A DNA stretch of 64,000 nucleotides from Sistotremastrum niveocremeum HHB9708. Lineage: Eukaryota > Basidiomycota > Agaricomycetes > Sistotremastrales > Sistotremastraceae. The DNA lies in assembly GCA_001630475.1 (NCBI GenBank), contig KV419401.1:620001-684000 (forward strand). The letters are read 5' to 3'. The stretch's first letter is position 1, and each line of letters starts with the position of its first letter. A program made the position numbers and the translations under genes. Below are positions 11,980 to 23,699 of this stretch, piece by piece. The notes beneath the pieces were generated by a model. The model was given only the letters and a program-made list of their open reading frames with translations, had not been told where the DNA came from and made no database searches.

Positions 11980-12684
11980 GTGTTGGGGTCGTTGAAAGTA
12001 GTACGTTGGTAACGATGGACAATTGATTTCTTAGTTTTCAAGACACTTTTTCAGTCAATATCTGGACATCGAAGCTGTTATCTCCTAGATAGCCATTGTA
12101 GCGGCTGAGGATGATAATAGATGTCCTTGATGATCGTATAATCCACCTGGATGTCTCACGAGAATCAACAGTCGACGACAAAAGCGACACGGTTGTCGCC
12201 TTCTTCATCATTTTGCATAGTCGTGGGAGATACAGATACACTCCAATTTTCCACCGAACGCTCAATATTGAGCGATGGCCTAGAAGGACAATGAGCAAGG
12301 TCTTCTCTCGAAAGGAATTTGTACTGGACAGATGGTAATAATAATGGAGCTCGAGGGGTGGTCATGTTCGACACATAGATGCAGTGATACAGGAATGGAG
12401 GACTGGAGAGCAGCGAGAAAACAGGACCGAATGAGGAACTGCACAGTTTTGTCGCTGCCTGTCATCGATATCGTACGCTCTTGTCTTGTTCGGTGTGAAT
12501 ACCAAATCTCATCGATGTCAGATGGCTCTCAAATGTCTTATGTATACTGAAATGGAATGCATGACCCAAGAGCTATGCGTGTGAGTAAATGTCAAAGCTT
12601 GGGATATGAATGTTCTACCAACATCAAACTTGGGGTATCTAAGTATCGGGCATCGGGGAACAGCATGTAAGGAGAGAAAGAGGT
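11980..12684. other. Intergenic between convergent genes
   Basis: 0.7 kb separating the stop codons of two convergent genes; 3' untranslated sequence of both is expected. No gene or repeat recognised. Confidence 0.4.
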
Positions 12685-15018
12685 TTATTGCTTTAATGTT
12701 GCCATCTCGATGTGGACAGAAGACGTCGAGAGACGCCGTGAAGGTCCGTCCCAGCTCTGAACGGCCTGCAATTCAATCATTGCAGGAGGTGATTTGGACG
12801 ACATCTCAGCAAATAAAGGATCGTTAGGCAAGGCACCATCCCGAGACAGAGATGGAAAGGATGGACAAGATGGAGGCAATGGTATTCCTTGGGCTTGGAG
12901 AGTGTTTAAAATATCCCGGGCCCGGGTACGAGTTTCTTCGGTGGTTAGAAGTCGATTTCCATCCTCATCGAGAGAATCTGGATCAACACATAGCTGTAGG
13001 AGTTGGAGAACAGCAGTGGGGTCCGACAACGCTGAGAGATCACACTCTCCAAGATAAAGGACAAGAGAGTCACTAATCTGGGCCCAAAAGCTCTGATGCA
13101 GACGGTGAGTGACAAATGCGATGACAGGCGAAAGATCGATGCCAAGAGGGCGAGCGGGTTCTGGATAAAGAAGGGCAAAGAGGATGTGGAATACATGATA
13201 GTGATTGACGTTGCTGGGTGGATCCTCGAGAAATTCGTTGACGTGAATAAGAATCTCAGCCCGGCTGTCACGGACGAGGAACGTGAGAAAGTCGTTGGAA
13301 ACATTAAACCAGAGATCGGGGGCCCGCATGTAAGATCTGACGAACGAAAGACGAACGACGTGTGAGAGGATCCGCACGACGTCGTCCTCGTTTCCCTGAG
13401 CGAGGAGTGACCTGCAGTGATGGACAGCTGCTTCAAAAATCTGCCTGCGGTATCCAAGTTGCCTATTCTGGTCATATGTGCACAAAATCTGGGCAATGCA
13501 TTTGTCGACTGGCAGGGCGCCGATGTCATGGAGATCTCTGTTGTTCTTTGAGAATGAGGCAATGGTTGCCCATGCTGGGAATTGGGAAGGGAGAGAATAG
13601 CGATCGTGGAGAAAGTTGCTGAGATCGTTCTTTCCCAGTTCATCCCGTACCAGCCACGGATCTTCTCGACAAATCTTTGCGAAGCGAGAGATCTGGGCCC
13701 TGACAGTCTCGCGGACCCGAGTTGAAGTATCTGATGCCATCAACCGATTGTAAGCACGTTCTAGCGTCTCCATCGCTCCTTCTCCACACTTCACCCATGC
13801 GAAGTAAGAGAACGACGGGGCCACACGATCCAGCAACTTTGGGTCGTTGGCCTCTGCGATGATCTCCATGTAAGTCTTGAAGAGAGCCCCTCCACCCTTC
13901 AGACTGTTCCAATCCACACTGACTCTGTATTTATTGATCCACTTCCATCGCTTCTCGGATCGCCGAACAATTTTGACAACAAATCCGCTGAGAATCCCCT
14001 CGAAGGGCGAGCTCTCGAATCGAATGGCGTGAATCGTGGTCGCCGCAATAGTCGCGATAAGCATGGCTGCCAGGACAATCCCGAGACCCCACGTCGTCTC
14101 AAGGACTGGGGTTGTTTGATCAAAAGAGATTGAAAGATTGCGGAGTTGGTAGAGAAGTCCAGCGATGAAAAGGCCAATGGAAAAGAGAAGCGACCAGTAG
14201 AGAACAGCAACAAGTGGCTTGATCCACCCATATGCTAGTTTCTTCCGCGCCTCGTAGCGCATCGTCCGTTCTCTGTGGGTCTTCCCACTTGGACGACTCA
14301 GTAACTTTCCGACCCACTGACGTCCCAGTACACAGAGAACTGCATTGCACATCTGAGACAGGCCGTCAGTACCGACCGAATCAACACGCATGAGAAGATG
14401 GCATACTTACAGCCATAATCAGTGACAAGTAGTAAAATGCGCACACATTCTGATCCGATTGGGGTGGAAGCGGAGGAGGGGATGAGGTCGAGTTGCTCGG
14501 TGTCCTAATACCCGGAGATGGGTTTAGGGCTTGGGCCGCAGGGACAAGAAACGCCGTTAGTACGGCCAGGAAGATAGCAATCTGGAAGGTATCAATACAA
14601 GACTTCAAAAAGTCTGAGGTGATGCTCACGAATACTAACGAAACGTCCATCAATCCCTTCCACTCCTCCGCTTCTTCCTTCATCTTTGCTGAGGCAATTT
14701 CGTACACCCCACTCCAGAGCTGTTCGTTCCCGATGGGATCTTGCTCCTCGTCATACGGGAGGTCATCTTCGGTCCAACTTAGTTCATCGCATGGTCATGA
14801 GCTAAAAAACACGTACCTTTTCTAGCATCATTAACCAACGCATCTAACTTCGTTCCATGTTCACTCAACGTTTTCTTTTGCTCGTCGATAGTATCGTTCT
14901 GTTTCTCGATCAATCCAAGGAGTCGATGGAATAGGGGTGTATCGAATGGGTCGCGAGGAGCATCGTGAGCATTGATCGCTGGAGGTGGTGGGCGATTGGG
15001 CGAAGCTGGGGAGGACAT
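12685..15018 (-). CDS. DUF6535-type four-helix membrane protein, copy A
   Basis: Four exons (15018-14817, 14766-14630, 14581-14411, 14352-12685) join in frame to about 725 aa. Exon 1 encodes a Pro/Ser-rich start, the motif DTPLFHRLLGLIEKQ and a short coiled coil. Exon 2 encodes LPYDEE, EQLWSGVYEIASAKM and EEAEEWKGLMDVSLVF. Four hydrophobic segments follow: IAIFLAVLTAFLVPAAQAL, the stretch from CAFYYLSLIMA through MCNAVLCVLG, LVAVLYWSLLFSIGLFIAGL, and a segment around GIVLAAMLIATIAATTIHAI. Between helices 1 and 2 is a Pro-rich loop with an NST sequon. This helix layout matches the basidiomycete DUF6535 domain; function unknown. The long C-terminal part (ANDPKLLDRVAPSFSY, SDTSTRVRETVRAQISRFAK) ends in RRLSTSSVHIEM. 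No break was seen. DUF6535 is assigned by recall of the helix pattern, not by a profile search. Confidence 0.8.
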
Positions 15019-17947
15019 GGTGGTTGAGAGGAAAGAGGGGGTCCAAGGTAGGGTCTGATGGGGTTAACAATGGGCCCATCCTTCGGCGTCTACTGGGAGT
15101 CTGGGACAGCCACCCGCGGGCTATGCCACATTCCATCTTTCAATTCACGCATCTCAGAGCTCCTGTACACGTCCATATCATCTATTTTGGTCTAGATATC
15201 GGCAGACTGATGGGTATCCTGTTGAGTCTTGAGTGTCATCCGTGGCTACGAGGTTACAGCACTCGGCGTCGGTCAGTCGTTTTTCCTCGAGTCTATGATG
15301 CATCATATGAGGTTTGAATATCGAGATCATGTGTAGATGTGCTTACACGTCTCCTTAATGACATTCTGCCAGTGGCATTCCAGGTGAAAAGTCTGCAGTC
15401 ATAGTGTATCTAACTGAGATTTCCCACGCTCGTTAGAGCCTTTCTGCTATAAGGACAAGGACGACGTCGACATTGAAACATCGCCTCGGACTCCAGAATG
15501 CGACATGATTATATGCTCAAGCTCCGAGATTATCTTATGGACGGTCTCGACTCTCCATGAAGATTTTTTGAAAGGCAAATTTATTAGCCATCTCAACTTC
15601 TCAAGTCTCACTCTGGCTGCCCTCTGGTCACCGATCGATAATTCTATCATTTAGCTGTCTCTTGATCTCGTTCGTCCGAGTGACAATCTTGAGGATGTCA
15701 TACAGAGGAACGAATTGTAGGACTCTACTTACGAAGATGCGACATTGAGGACAAGGGCATGGGACGCCGCTGCATAATCAATCTCTGATTTATCAACGGT
15801 CGTACGAAGATTATGAGGGTGGCTAAGGGAACCCAGACTGGCCTCCAAGTCGACGAAATTGACGAATAAGACCCAAGCCGACTCGTAAGTTATGACTTTA
15901 CGACAACGCCAAGCTCAGCATTTAGGAGGGATTCGCTTCGCATTAAATACAAGTGTTCTCTGCTTGCTGTCATAGAATCTTAGGGTACTCGAGACTTTCA
16001 ATGAGGGCGAAGCGTTGCGGTTTGATATCAGTCTTGTGATGATCCCTTGCTATGAGATGACACCTGCCTCAGTGGTCCGAGCTCGGTGGTCCTGTCTCGA
16101 GAGATAGAGATCGTAATGCGTGGCTGTCAGGTCCCATAAGTAAGCCTCGAGCCCACATTTGCATATAAGGATTTACGACCAAAGGATCAGCATATGTTCT
16201 GCTGGTCCTCTGGGAGTATAAGGTTTGAGACCACCGTGCAGACACTGACGTTTATCGAGTTGATAGTTTTTGTTAACAATATTGAGGCTGAAGAAAGCCT
16301 GAGAGTCGGAGCTGGGCATTGCACGTTTGAAGATATTGCTCGATTTTTTCGCTCGGCGGAGAGCCATTTCAAAAGGGGAAGCAAGCAGTCTTCTCGTGGG
16401 GACGATCCAAATCGAGAGAAGCAGGGAAAATGATGATAGTCGGGTAGCTGCGCAGCAGCCTTGTTCGGCATGTTCAATCGTGCAGTAACACATGCATGGA
16501 GGATCAGAGGAAGGCAGTGCGCATAAGATAATCAGAGCGAAAGGAGGTATCCAAAATCGTTTGAGCTCGAAGATGAAGGGTAACAGATATCTGCCACGAG
16601 AGTTTGAAGGGAGTCAAAGTCGTGGTACAGTTATGAACAACTGGTTGCGGGTAGAGATCTGGCGAAATAAAATGAAGACAAACCACAGACCTGGTCTCAT
16701 CGACATCGTGGATTAAAAATTCTTCACTCCCTTAGACTTCACCTCGTCCATACATCCCACTCTCGCAATCCTCAAGCCCAGATCTAGATTTCCCGGATGC
16801 CATATGTCAGGATATGTCGACTTCGATGGGAGTGAGCTTAAGGCGTTCGATGACTGTTGTGGCCTAACCAAGTCATCTACTTCGAGCAGCAGAGTCGGCC
16901 TAATTTATGAATAGGGCAGCCGATAAAGCAGGGTTTCGAAGTGGCATTTGGGATAGACGATGCAAAGCTTGTCTAAGTTGAGCAGTCGACGTGGACGAGA
17001 GCTTGAAAGACGAGAACACGCCGGAGTTGGAATTTTTCCTGCAGCTGCTTTCATGATCATCGACTGAAGGTGTCCTTGTTCTCAGGTGCTATCTTCGCTT
17101 TGGACAACCATGAAGAGATACTTGGGGTAAGGATCGAATACAATGCTGAGCTGTCAGGAGAACCAGCCTGATTTTTCTCGACTTCCAGAAGCTCTTCTAG
17201 ATCGATACCAAGCCTGGCTCTGCGCTCGTCTGAATCTTCCACTGGCAACTACTCGACACTCGATTCGATCATGACAGCATTAGCATAGCACGGCTTCGAA
17301 ATCTTGACTTATTCTTTTGTCGTGTGCGTTACTCGAATCCGGACTTCGGGTGCCCCACAGTCTTCTGTCGACTCAATGTGCATGTTTGTTGTTCGATTCC
17401 TGTCAGCCTCTGCGTGCTGTCTGTCACAGCGACAGACCACTGACTGCTGGACGTAGATATTCGGAACAAGCATCGGCACTCTTGAATTCCTATTGCTACA
17501 GCATCACCTGCCGGATCTCATTCTCAAAACGCCCTTTCTGTTGCCCCGGTTTGCCTCACGTCAATGTTCGCCTTTCATTCATTTATGAATACATGGCTCA
17601 AACCCTTCGCCCGATTTTCCCGTTGGTTTTCAAACTGACATACACCGTTTAAAAATGTCCTCAACACCAGATCTTGAAGTGTCGAGAAGTTTATCTGGTG
17701 ATGGAAGAGCATCCAACTACAGCAGCTTGTGCTTTATCACTCTTGCGATCCAAGATAGTGCTTGGTTGGCCTCGAAATGTGTCTGTTATCAACGTTATAA
17801 CCTGGGTTTAAGCAATTGATAGCCTTCTGTGTCAATGACCGTTCGAAGCAGTCCAGTGCTAGCCTACCTGTAACTAGAACCAACAACAATCATTAGATAC
17901 TTGAAAGCATGACCGATCTTGAGACACGTACTTTCGTCCTTAGGGCT
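15019..17947. other. 2.9-kb gap without a confident gene; coding-like islands on the minus strand
   Basis: The first 450 bp is the upstream region of copy A. It includes a distal conserved block (minus strand GAGCGTGGGAAAT near 15421-15435) and a stretch at about 15205-15310 that matches, in inverted orientation, DNA upstream of copy C. Beyond this, minus-strand islands look coding-like: 15447-15650, 15728-15890 (ending in a GTAAGT that resembles a donor) and 16187-16477. They could not be joined into an open gene and no family is recognised; a decayed multi-exon gene is possible. Confidence 0.35.
15071..15093 (-). promoter_or_regulatory. Shared proximal upstream motif, copy A
   Basis: On the minus strand GTAGACGC is followed closely by TGGGCCCA, 53-75 bp before the ATG. 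The same pair lies upstream of copies B, C, D, E and F, and a weaker form upstream of H. Confidence 0.5.
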
Positions 17948-20226
17948 TCATCCAATATGAATAGTGGATGCTGAAAGGCGACGGAAAGCTCGTTGACGCT
18001 GGAACTTGTGAGAATCATCTGAAGAAGAAAGACGACGAATGGACTCGGGTCTATCGAGGGTAGGGGATGAAGCTCGGGATGGAGGCAAGGGGGTGATGTT
18101 AGGAAGAAAGTGAGTATCCAGGAGAGCTCGAGCTCGTGCGCGAGTATCTTCGCTCGTGTCATACTCAGGACCGTAGCCGGAGCTGAAGCCGGTATCAACG
18201 CAACGGCAAAGGAATGCACGAGCGGCATTGGGGTCTGACAACGCCGAGAGATCCCACTCTTCAAGATAAAGAACGAGAGAAGGGCTGATCTTGGCCCAAG
18301 AGCCCAAATTCGGATGGCGGGCGACGGATGCAATGATGGGAGAGAAGTCGTTATCGAGAGGGAGAGGGAAGTCAGGAGGAAGAAGTGCACCAAGGATGCA
18401 GGACACATTCTGATGACTGACGTTGCTGGGCGGATCCAGAAGAATCTCAGACTGGCGATCACGGACAAGGAAGGGAAGGAAGTCGTTGGAAGAAGAGAAG
18501 CGTAGATCAGGGGCCCGCATGAAAGATCTGACGACGGAAAGACGATCGACATGCGAGAGGATCTCGATGACGTCATTTTCGTTTCCGTCTTGGATGTGTG
18601 AGACGCAATAACTGAGAGCTGCTTGGAAAATCTGAAAGCGGTCACCGAGTTTCCGGTTTTGGTCATATGTACACAAAAGCTTGGCAACGCATTTCTCAAA
18701 TGGGAATGCTCCGATCTCACGAAGATCTTCCTTGTCCTCTTCGAATGAGAGGATAGTCGCCCTTGCGGGGAAAGCGGAAGAGATCGGAGAATGCCGAGGA
18801 AGTTGTCGAGAGTGTTCTCTCTTAGTCTATTCTTTACATCCAACGGACGATCTTGACAATTCTTTGCGAATCGAGAAATCTGGGCCCTGACAGTTTCCCG
18901 CACCCGAGTGGACGTGTCTGAGGCCATCAACCGGTTGTAGACCCGTTCCAGTAACTCGATCGATCCTTCTCCATAATCTACCCATGCCGAATAAGAGAAG
19001 GAGGGAGCCACACGATCCAGAAGCTTTGGATCATTGGCCTCGGCGAGGAGCTCCTTCCTCGACTCCCAATCGTCCCAAATCACACTGATCCTCCACTTCT
19101 TGATCCATCGCCGTCGCTTCTCAAGCCGCTGAAGAACTGTGACTACGAACTTGCTGAATATTCCTTCAAAGGGGGAACTTTCGAATCGGACAGCGTGAAT
19201 CGTGGTTGCTGCCATGGCAGCAACGATCCGGCTGGCAAGGAAGATTCCGATGCTCCACGTTGTCTCGAGAGTGGGAGCGGTCTGGTCAAAAGAGGTCGAC
19301 AAGTTACGGAGTTGGTAGAGGAGGCCGGCAATGAAGATCCCGATTGAGAGGAGAAGGGACCAATAGAGAACACCAACAAGTGGCTTGATCCACCCGTATG
19401 CTAGTTTCTTCCGCGCCTCGTGTCGCATTGTCCGCTCCCTGTGGGTTTTCCCATCCGGACGACTCAATAATTTTCCCACCCATTGACGTCCTAGCACGCA
19501 GAGAACTGCATTACACATCTAAAAGAAAGATAACGGTATCAATTTTTTGTGCATCTCGGCGTAGCGCGTCGACTTACCGCCATGATTAGGGATAGGTAGT
19601 AGAATGCGCACACATTCTGAGCCGATTCTAGAGGCAGTAGAGGCAGCGCCGAAGTCGAGTTGGTCGGAGTGTCGCTGGGGGATGGATTCAAAGCCTGAGC
19701 GGCGGGCACCAGAAAAGCTGTCAAGACAGCCAAGAAAATGGCGATCTAGTCGCAATGTACATGAATTCAAGATGGTTTGATCAATGAGCCAATCGATACT
19801 CACAAACACCAAGGAGACGTCCATCAGTCCTTTCCATTCCTCAGCTTCTTCTTTCATCTTCGCAGCAGCGATCTCATAAACGCCACTCCACAGCTGCTCG
19901 CTGTCGAGCGGATCACCCTTCTCTTCGTCGTAAGGCAAGTCATCTTCGGCGTGATTCAGTATATGACGTCTGCCAAACTCTGGATACTGACCTCGTTGTG
20001 CGTCCTTGACCAATGCGTCCAATTTCTTCCCATGTTCGCTCAGCTCTTTCTCCTGCCTTTCAATCGTCGCGTTCTGCTTCTCCGCTACCTCGACTTGCTT
20101 CTCCATTAGCGCCAGTAGCCGATTAAACCGAGGAGTATCGAATGCATCCTGAGCGACCGGCGTCGAAGTAGGAGCAGCTGCCTCTAGAGTCGGCGGAGAA
20201 TGGAGTGGACCTGGGAGAGTCGACAT
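17948..20226 (-). pseudogene. DUF6535-type membrane protein, copy B, with one frameshift
   Basis: Starts at the ATG of MSTLPGPLHSPP and has the family exon plan: coiled-coil exon with MEKQVEVAEKQNATIERQ, EQLWSGVYEIAAAKM exon, IAIFLAVLTAFLVPAAQAL exon, then the long exon from MCNAVLCVLGRQWVGKL. Near 18780-18810 the frame changes: the stretch expected to read like FLHDRYPISS in the other copies has lost a net four bases. After it the family sequence continues in another frame (FPARATILSFEEDKEDLREIG, then CTYDQNRKLGDR) to RRLSASTIHIG and a stop at 17948. No short intron would repair this. It is either an inactivating deletion or a sequence error. Everything else is well conserved, so any loss is recent. 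The start region resembles copies D and F. Confidence 0.75.
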
Positions 20227-20884
20227 GATGGTAGGAGCAAAGAGGTATCCCATGCCAACAGCGTCTTGTAGCTTCATATAGCAGTAGGCCCATCCGCGCG
20301 TCTACCGTGGGATCAGGGGCAGGCTTTGCCAAGAGCCTTGTCGCGATAGTGTTGAGCTCAAATTTATCAAATTTATTGGGCTGGATTAAATGAGTCAAGG
20401 CGATGGAAGTGTTGAGTTGGATGCGGAAGTGGGCGGAAGTGGCATCACGATGTGGTTATCAAGGTCCCGATGCAATGGATGACGGTGACGATAGCAAAGC
20501 CCATTCCATGATTTTTCGAGCGCGTTCAACGCTTGAAGGACGTAGCTGTTGATACCAGGTTATGTCCGTCCATAAATGAGAGTTAGTAGCATACCTTTCA
20601 CAACGCAATCCGAGACACTGAGCGCGGCTGAGTGGGACGAGCACAATGTTTCTGAGGAAGCGCTAAGCTCGGAAATTTCAAAAATAGAGTAGGACTGCCT
20701 CATAAACAATAGAAAGCTACATATAGATTTTCACCAGATCAAGATGGACGATGCCCCGATAACTGGTATTTTTGGCCATGCATGAGTATGGCAGGAGATC
20801 TTCAGCTTTCAATTGCTGACGAACGAGGCTCAAAGCATTGAAAAAACATGTGTATTGAGAGAGAGCGAAATCTGTGGAGTCAAT
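20227..20884. other. Upstream region of copy B
   Basis: No gene. It holds the proximal block at 20276-20305 and, at about 20653-20682 (minus strand AAATTTCCGAGCTTAGCGCTT), the distal conserved block that lies 400-480 bp before the other copies. Confidence 0.45.
20276..20305 (-). promoter_or_regulatory. Shared proximal promoter block, copy B
   Basis: Minus strand: GTAGACGC, then a GGGCC core, then GCTATATGAAG, a likely TATA element about 50-60 bp before the ATG. Nearly the same block precedes copies D and F. Confidence 0.55.
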
Positions 20885-21325
20885 TCATGCATCTCAATGT
20901 GTACAGACGACGTCGAGAGACTCAGTGAAGGCCCGCATGCGCTTCAGTAATCGCAGGGGATTTAGACGACGCTCCAGTTATCAAAGGATTATCAGACCGA
21001 ATGCTATCCCAGGAAGGCATGGAGAGTATGATCGAGATGGAGGGAGTGGAATGAAGAATGTATCCAAATGATGTTGAGCTCGAGTTCGAGTCGCTTCGGT
21101 TGTTTATTATAGACCTCCGTCCGATCAACACATAGCTATAGGAATATGAGAACAGCAGTGGGTTCTAACAATGTGTAGAGGTCGTTCTACAATGGGATCC
21201 AGCAGTCGGCGAAAGAGTGGGGTGTCGAAAGAATGAGCAACTGGCGCGGGAGCGAGCTTGGACTCTTGGACTTCATTGATCGAATGAGGCTGGGGTGCCT
21301 CAGGAGGCGAAGGAGAGGCGGACAT
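20885..21325 (-). pseudogene. Collapsed DUF6535-family remnant (copy I)
   Basis: Only the two ends of a family gene remain. From 21325 the minus strand reads MSASPSPPEAPQPH... and VAHSFDTPLFRRLLDPIVE, the family N-terminus. At about 21170-21180 it jumps to the family C-terminal region: the equivalents of SDPTAVLQLLQLCVD, the TRTRA segment and PLPPSR, with stops. The remnant finishes near 20885 with the nucleotide counterpart of the SSVHIEM tail of copy A. About 2 kb of coding and intron sequence, including every membrane helix, is missing. It is certainly non-functional as a family member. Confidence 0.75.
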
Positions 21326-23699
21326 GATGGGATGAAGAGAGACTGTTGTTGATACGCGGTGATGCGGTGCAGCTCGAAGTGCGTGAACTCGTCGGCGCCA
21401 AACTGGGAGCACTAATTGACTATGTTGACCATATAGTCGTGATCCTCGAATAGAGCGAACATATTCTCGGCAGTCTGTGCTCGAGAGCTTGAATGTATGG
21501 GTTTACGAGGAGAAAGTTGAAATGATGTGGCTTGAGCTTCATGGGCTAAAAATTGAAGGTAACGAAGGCTGACCTAGTGTTCGACCCGGGAGAGAGTCGC
21601 AATATTTGGAGAGCTTTCCATAGCGCAAATCATACTTCTGGAGCAAGGGAGAAGCTATTGCCTGTCGACGCCTGCGAGTGTCATGATCAGGAGGAAGCTG
21701 GGTGGTATTTTCTCACGGTCATTGCGTTCAATGTATCACGAATATATTATGTACTACAGATACACGAAGTGCCATTGGTCGGATATATTGGAGGAAGGAT
21801 AGAATATCCAAGCCGGCCATGCGCGATGACGTCGAGTTGGCCACAGAAAGGTCTTGATCAAAATTTCGTCCTTCTCGAAATGGAGCCTATTTCTTGATAA
21901 AACCAGGACGCGATGTCCTATAACATCATATTGCCACGGAGCTTGATCTGACAATGAAATTTCGACCAGAGCGGTCGCATTGTGCGTGACCTTTTCCCTA
22001 CAAGAAGTCGGGATAGAGACAAAGGTAGAGGCACACTATGGAGATCACCTGGTTTTCAGGGCATCGGGAAAGATCAGGGCAGACGGTGAAGAAAAGCTGA
22101 AGAATGGATCTTAGCGATGCGCATGGAGAGAGACTTCGGTGAGAGGCGTAGAGCTCGCGCTAAGGAGGCAACCGGCTACGCTTAAGGTTGATAAGAACAA
22201 ATTCGAGCTCGATCCGCTCCGGTACCCCAAGCAGATCAGCTTCGAGAAACATGCGACAGGCTCATGACAAGATAGATGATATTGACCAATTTGAGGGAGA
22301 GACACAGTGCTTAGCCGAAGGTCTAGATCAGCCCATCAGAAGTAGGGCAATGGAACGCAGACGAAATTAATGAGCTAACTGCATGCAATGCCCTGGCTGC
22401 TTTTGAAATCTGGTCGAGAGTAATGATTTAGCATCACGAATGAAGATCGAGTAGCCCCTTTTTCAATTATCACGAACCAGGTCAATTACTGATCGTGTAC
22501 GTCCTCCTTGGAAGAGAAAGCGTCTTTCGCGGAGAGTTCCATGCCGCTATGCAGAGCAGCGAATAGGAGGCATCCCATCTCAAGCCGTTCTGGATTGCAT
22601 GTCGACCGATAGAGTACGATAAAGAGAGGCGCGCCGGAAAGAGACCTTTGAACCCCTTACTTCCAGCGGTGATATGAAACAAGGCCCTGACGCTAGAAGT
22701 CAACATCCACGGGGGCCAGCTCGCTCCGTCTCTTCAGTAGGTGACTATGCTTGCCGTCAGATAAACATAGCACAGTGCCGAATGGATGGACACACCGTCG
22801 GAACCCATCAGTCTTGAGACTTTTATCGACGACGGATCAGGAAGCTTGAGACCTCGAAGCCTTGAAGGTTTGGTGATCATTCAAGCGTCACTGGACAACG
22901 ATGCGGGAAGCGCTAGATAAACCACAAATGAATCAGAGGATTAGATAGAGGCGTATACACGGCAAGACGATTGATTTGGTTGGAAGAAGGTCTGGGACAT
23001 TACGTAAGACAAAATCATTCAGTTATCCTCAAAAGGCAGTTCCATTTCGTGACCAAACTGAGCTCTGTACCTTGCTCTGTACGTGCATTGATTCGTTCAG
23101 GACCTTGCATCAGCTTACGTTCTTTAATCAAGATCAACGTACATTAGGCTCTGCTTACTCATTGACAAGAACGATAGAAATTCATGGACTCGGAATGTCT
23201 CCCAAAAACCCGAGTACCGCTTGACTTGAGTGAACTTGTAAGGGATTACAATCTGATTTGTCACATACAGCAGCCCAATTGATCCTTTTTGTTCTCCAGT
23301 GAGACCACGGCTAGGTTCTCCAGTCAGCTATGGCATTGCAGAACTGCCGTATCGTACAGGAGAGTGCCATGCTTCTCGAACGTTCTTGAGCGCCGTTGTG
23401 TGTGAGTTTTGCCCTTGTATCTCTATTTCAATCGTCGAGTACATTGTCTCGACCCTTGATCCGTTTTGACCCGACCTGATTGTGTTCCTGGTAGGCGTTC
23501 AAGCTTTCTGTGTTTCCCTGAATTTTCAGACTGATCCCCTCTGCATAAGCAGAAAATAGCGCTCCCCATTGACTATTCCATATCTCGATGCCACCCAATG
23601 CGGCACGAAAAATGCTTATCGATGATATAAAAGCCTCACCCTTTGGTCCAGGTCCAGCACAATCTACTTGTCATAAGATTCAAGACTACAGTCTGAACG
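21326..23699. other. 2.4-kb gap, no gene recognised
   Basis: Only short, disconnected open frames. A short plus-strand stretch near 22180-22265 (reading ...ELDPLRYPKQISFEKHATG) looks protein-like but matches no family I recognise. The last 100 bp holds the promoter of the next peroxygenase, with TATAAAA at 23626-23632. Confidence 0.35.
23626..23632 (+). promoter_or_regulatory. TATA box of peroxygenase gene 2
   Basis: TATAAAA 68-74 bp before the ATG at 23700. Confidence 0.6.

Noticed and set aside
13096-13622. Plus-strand open frames antisense to DUF6535 copy A (and similar antisense frames over the other copies)
   Set aside because: They are mirror frames of well-supported coding exons and show no independent features.
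17317-17450. tRNA-like B-box sequence (GTTCGATTCC near 17391-17400)
   Set aside because: No A-box, acceptor stem or anticodon arm could be fitted around it.
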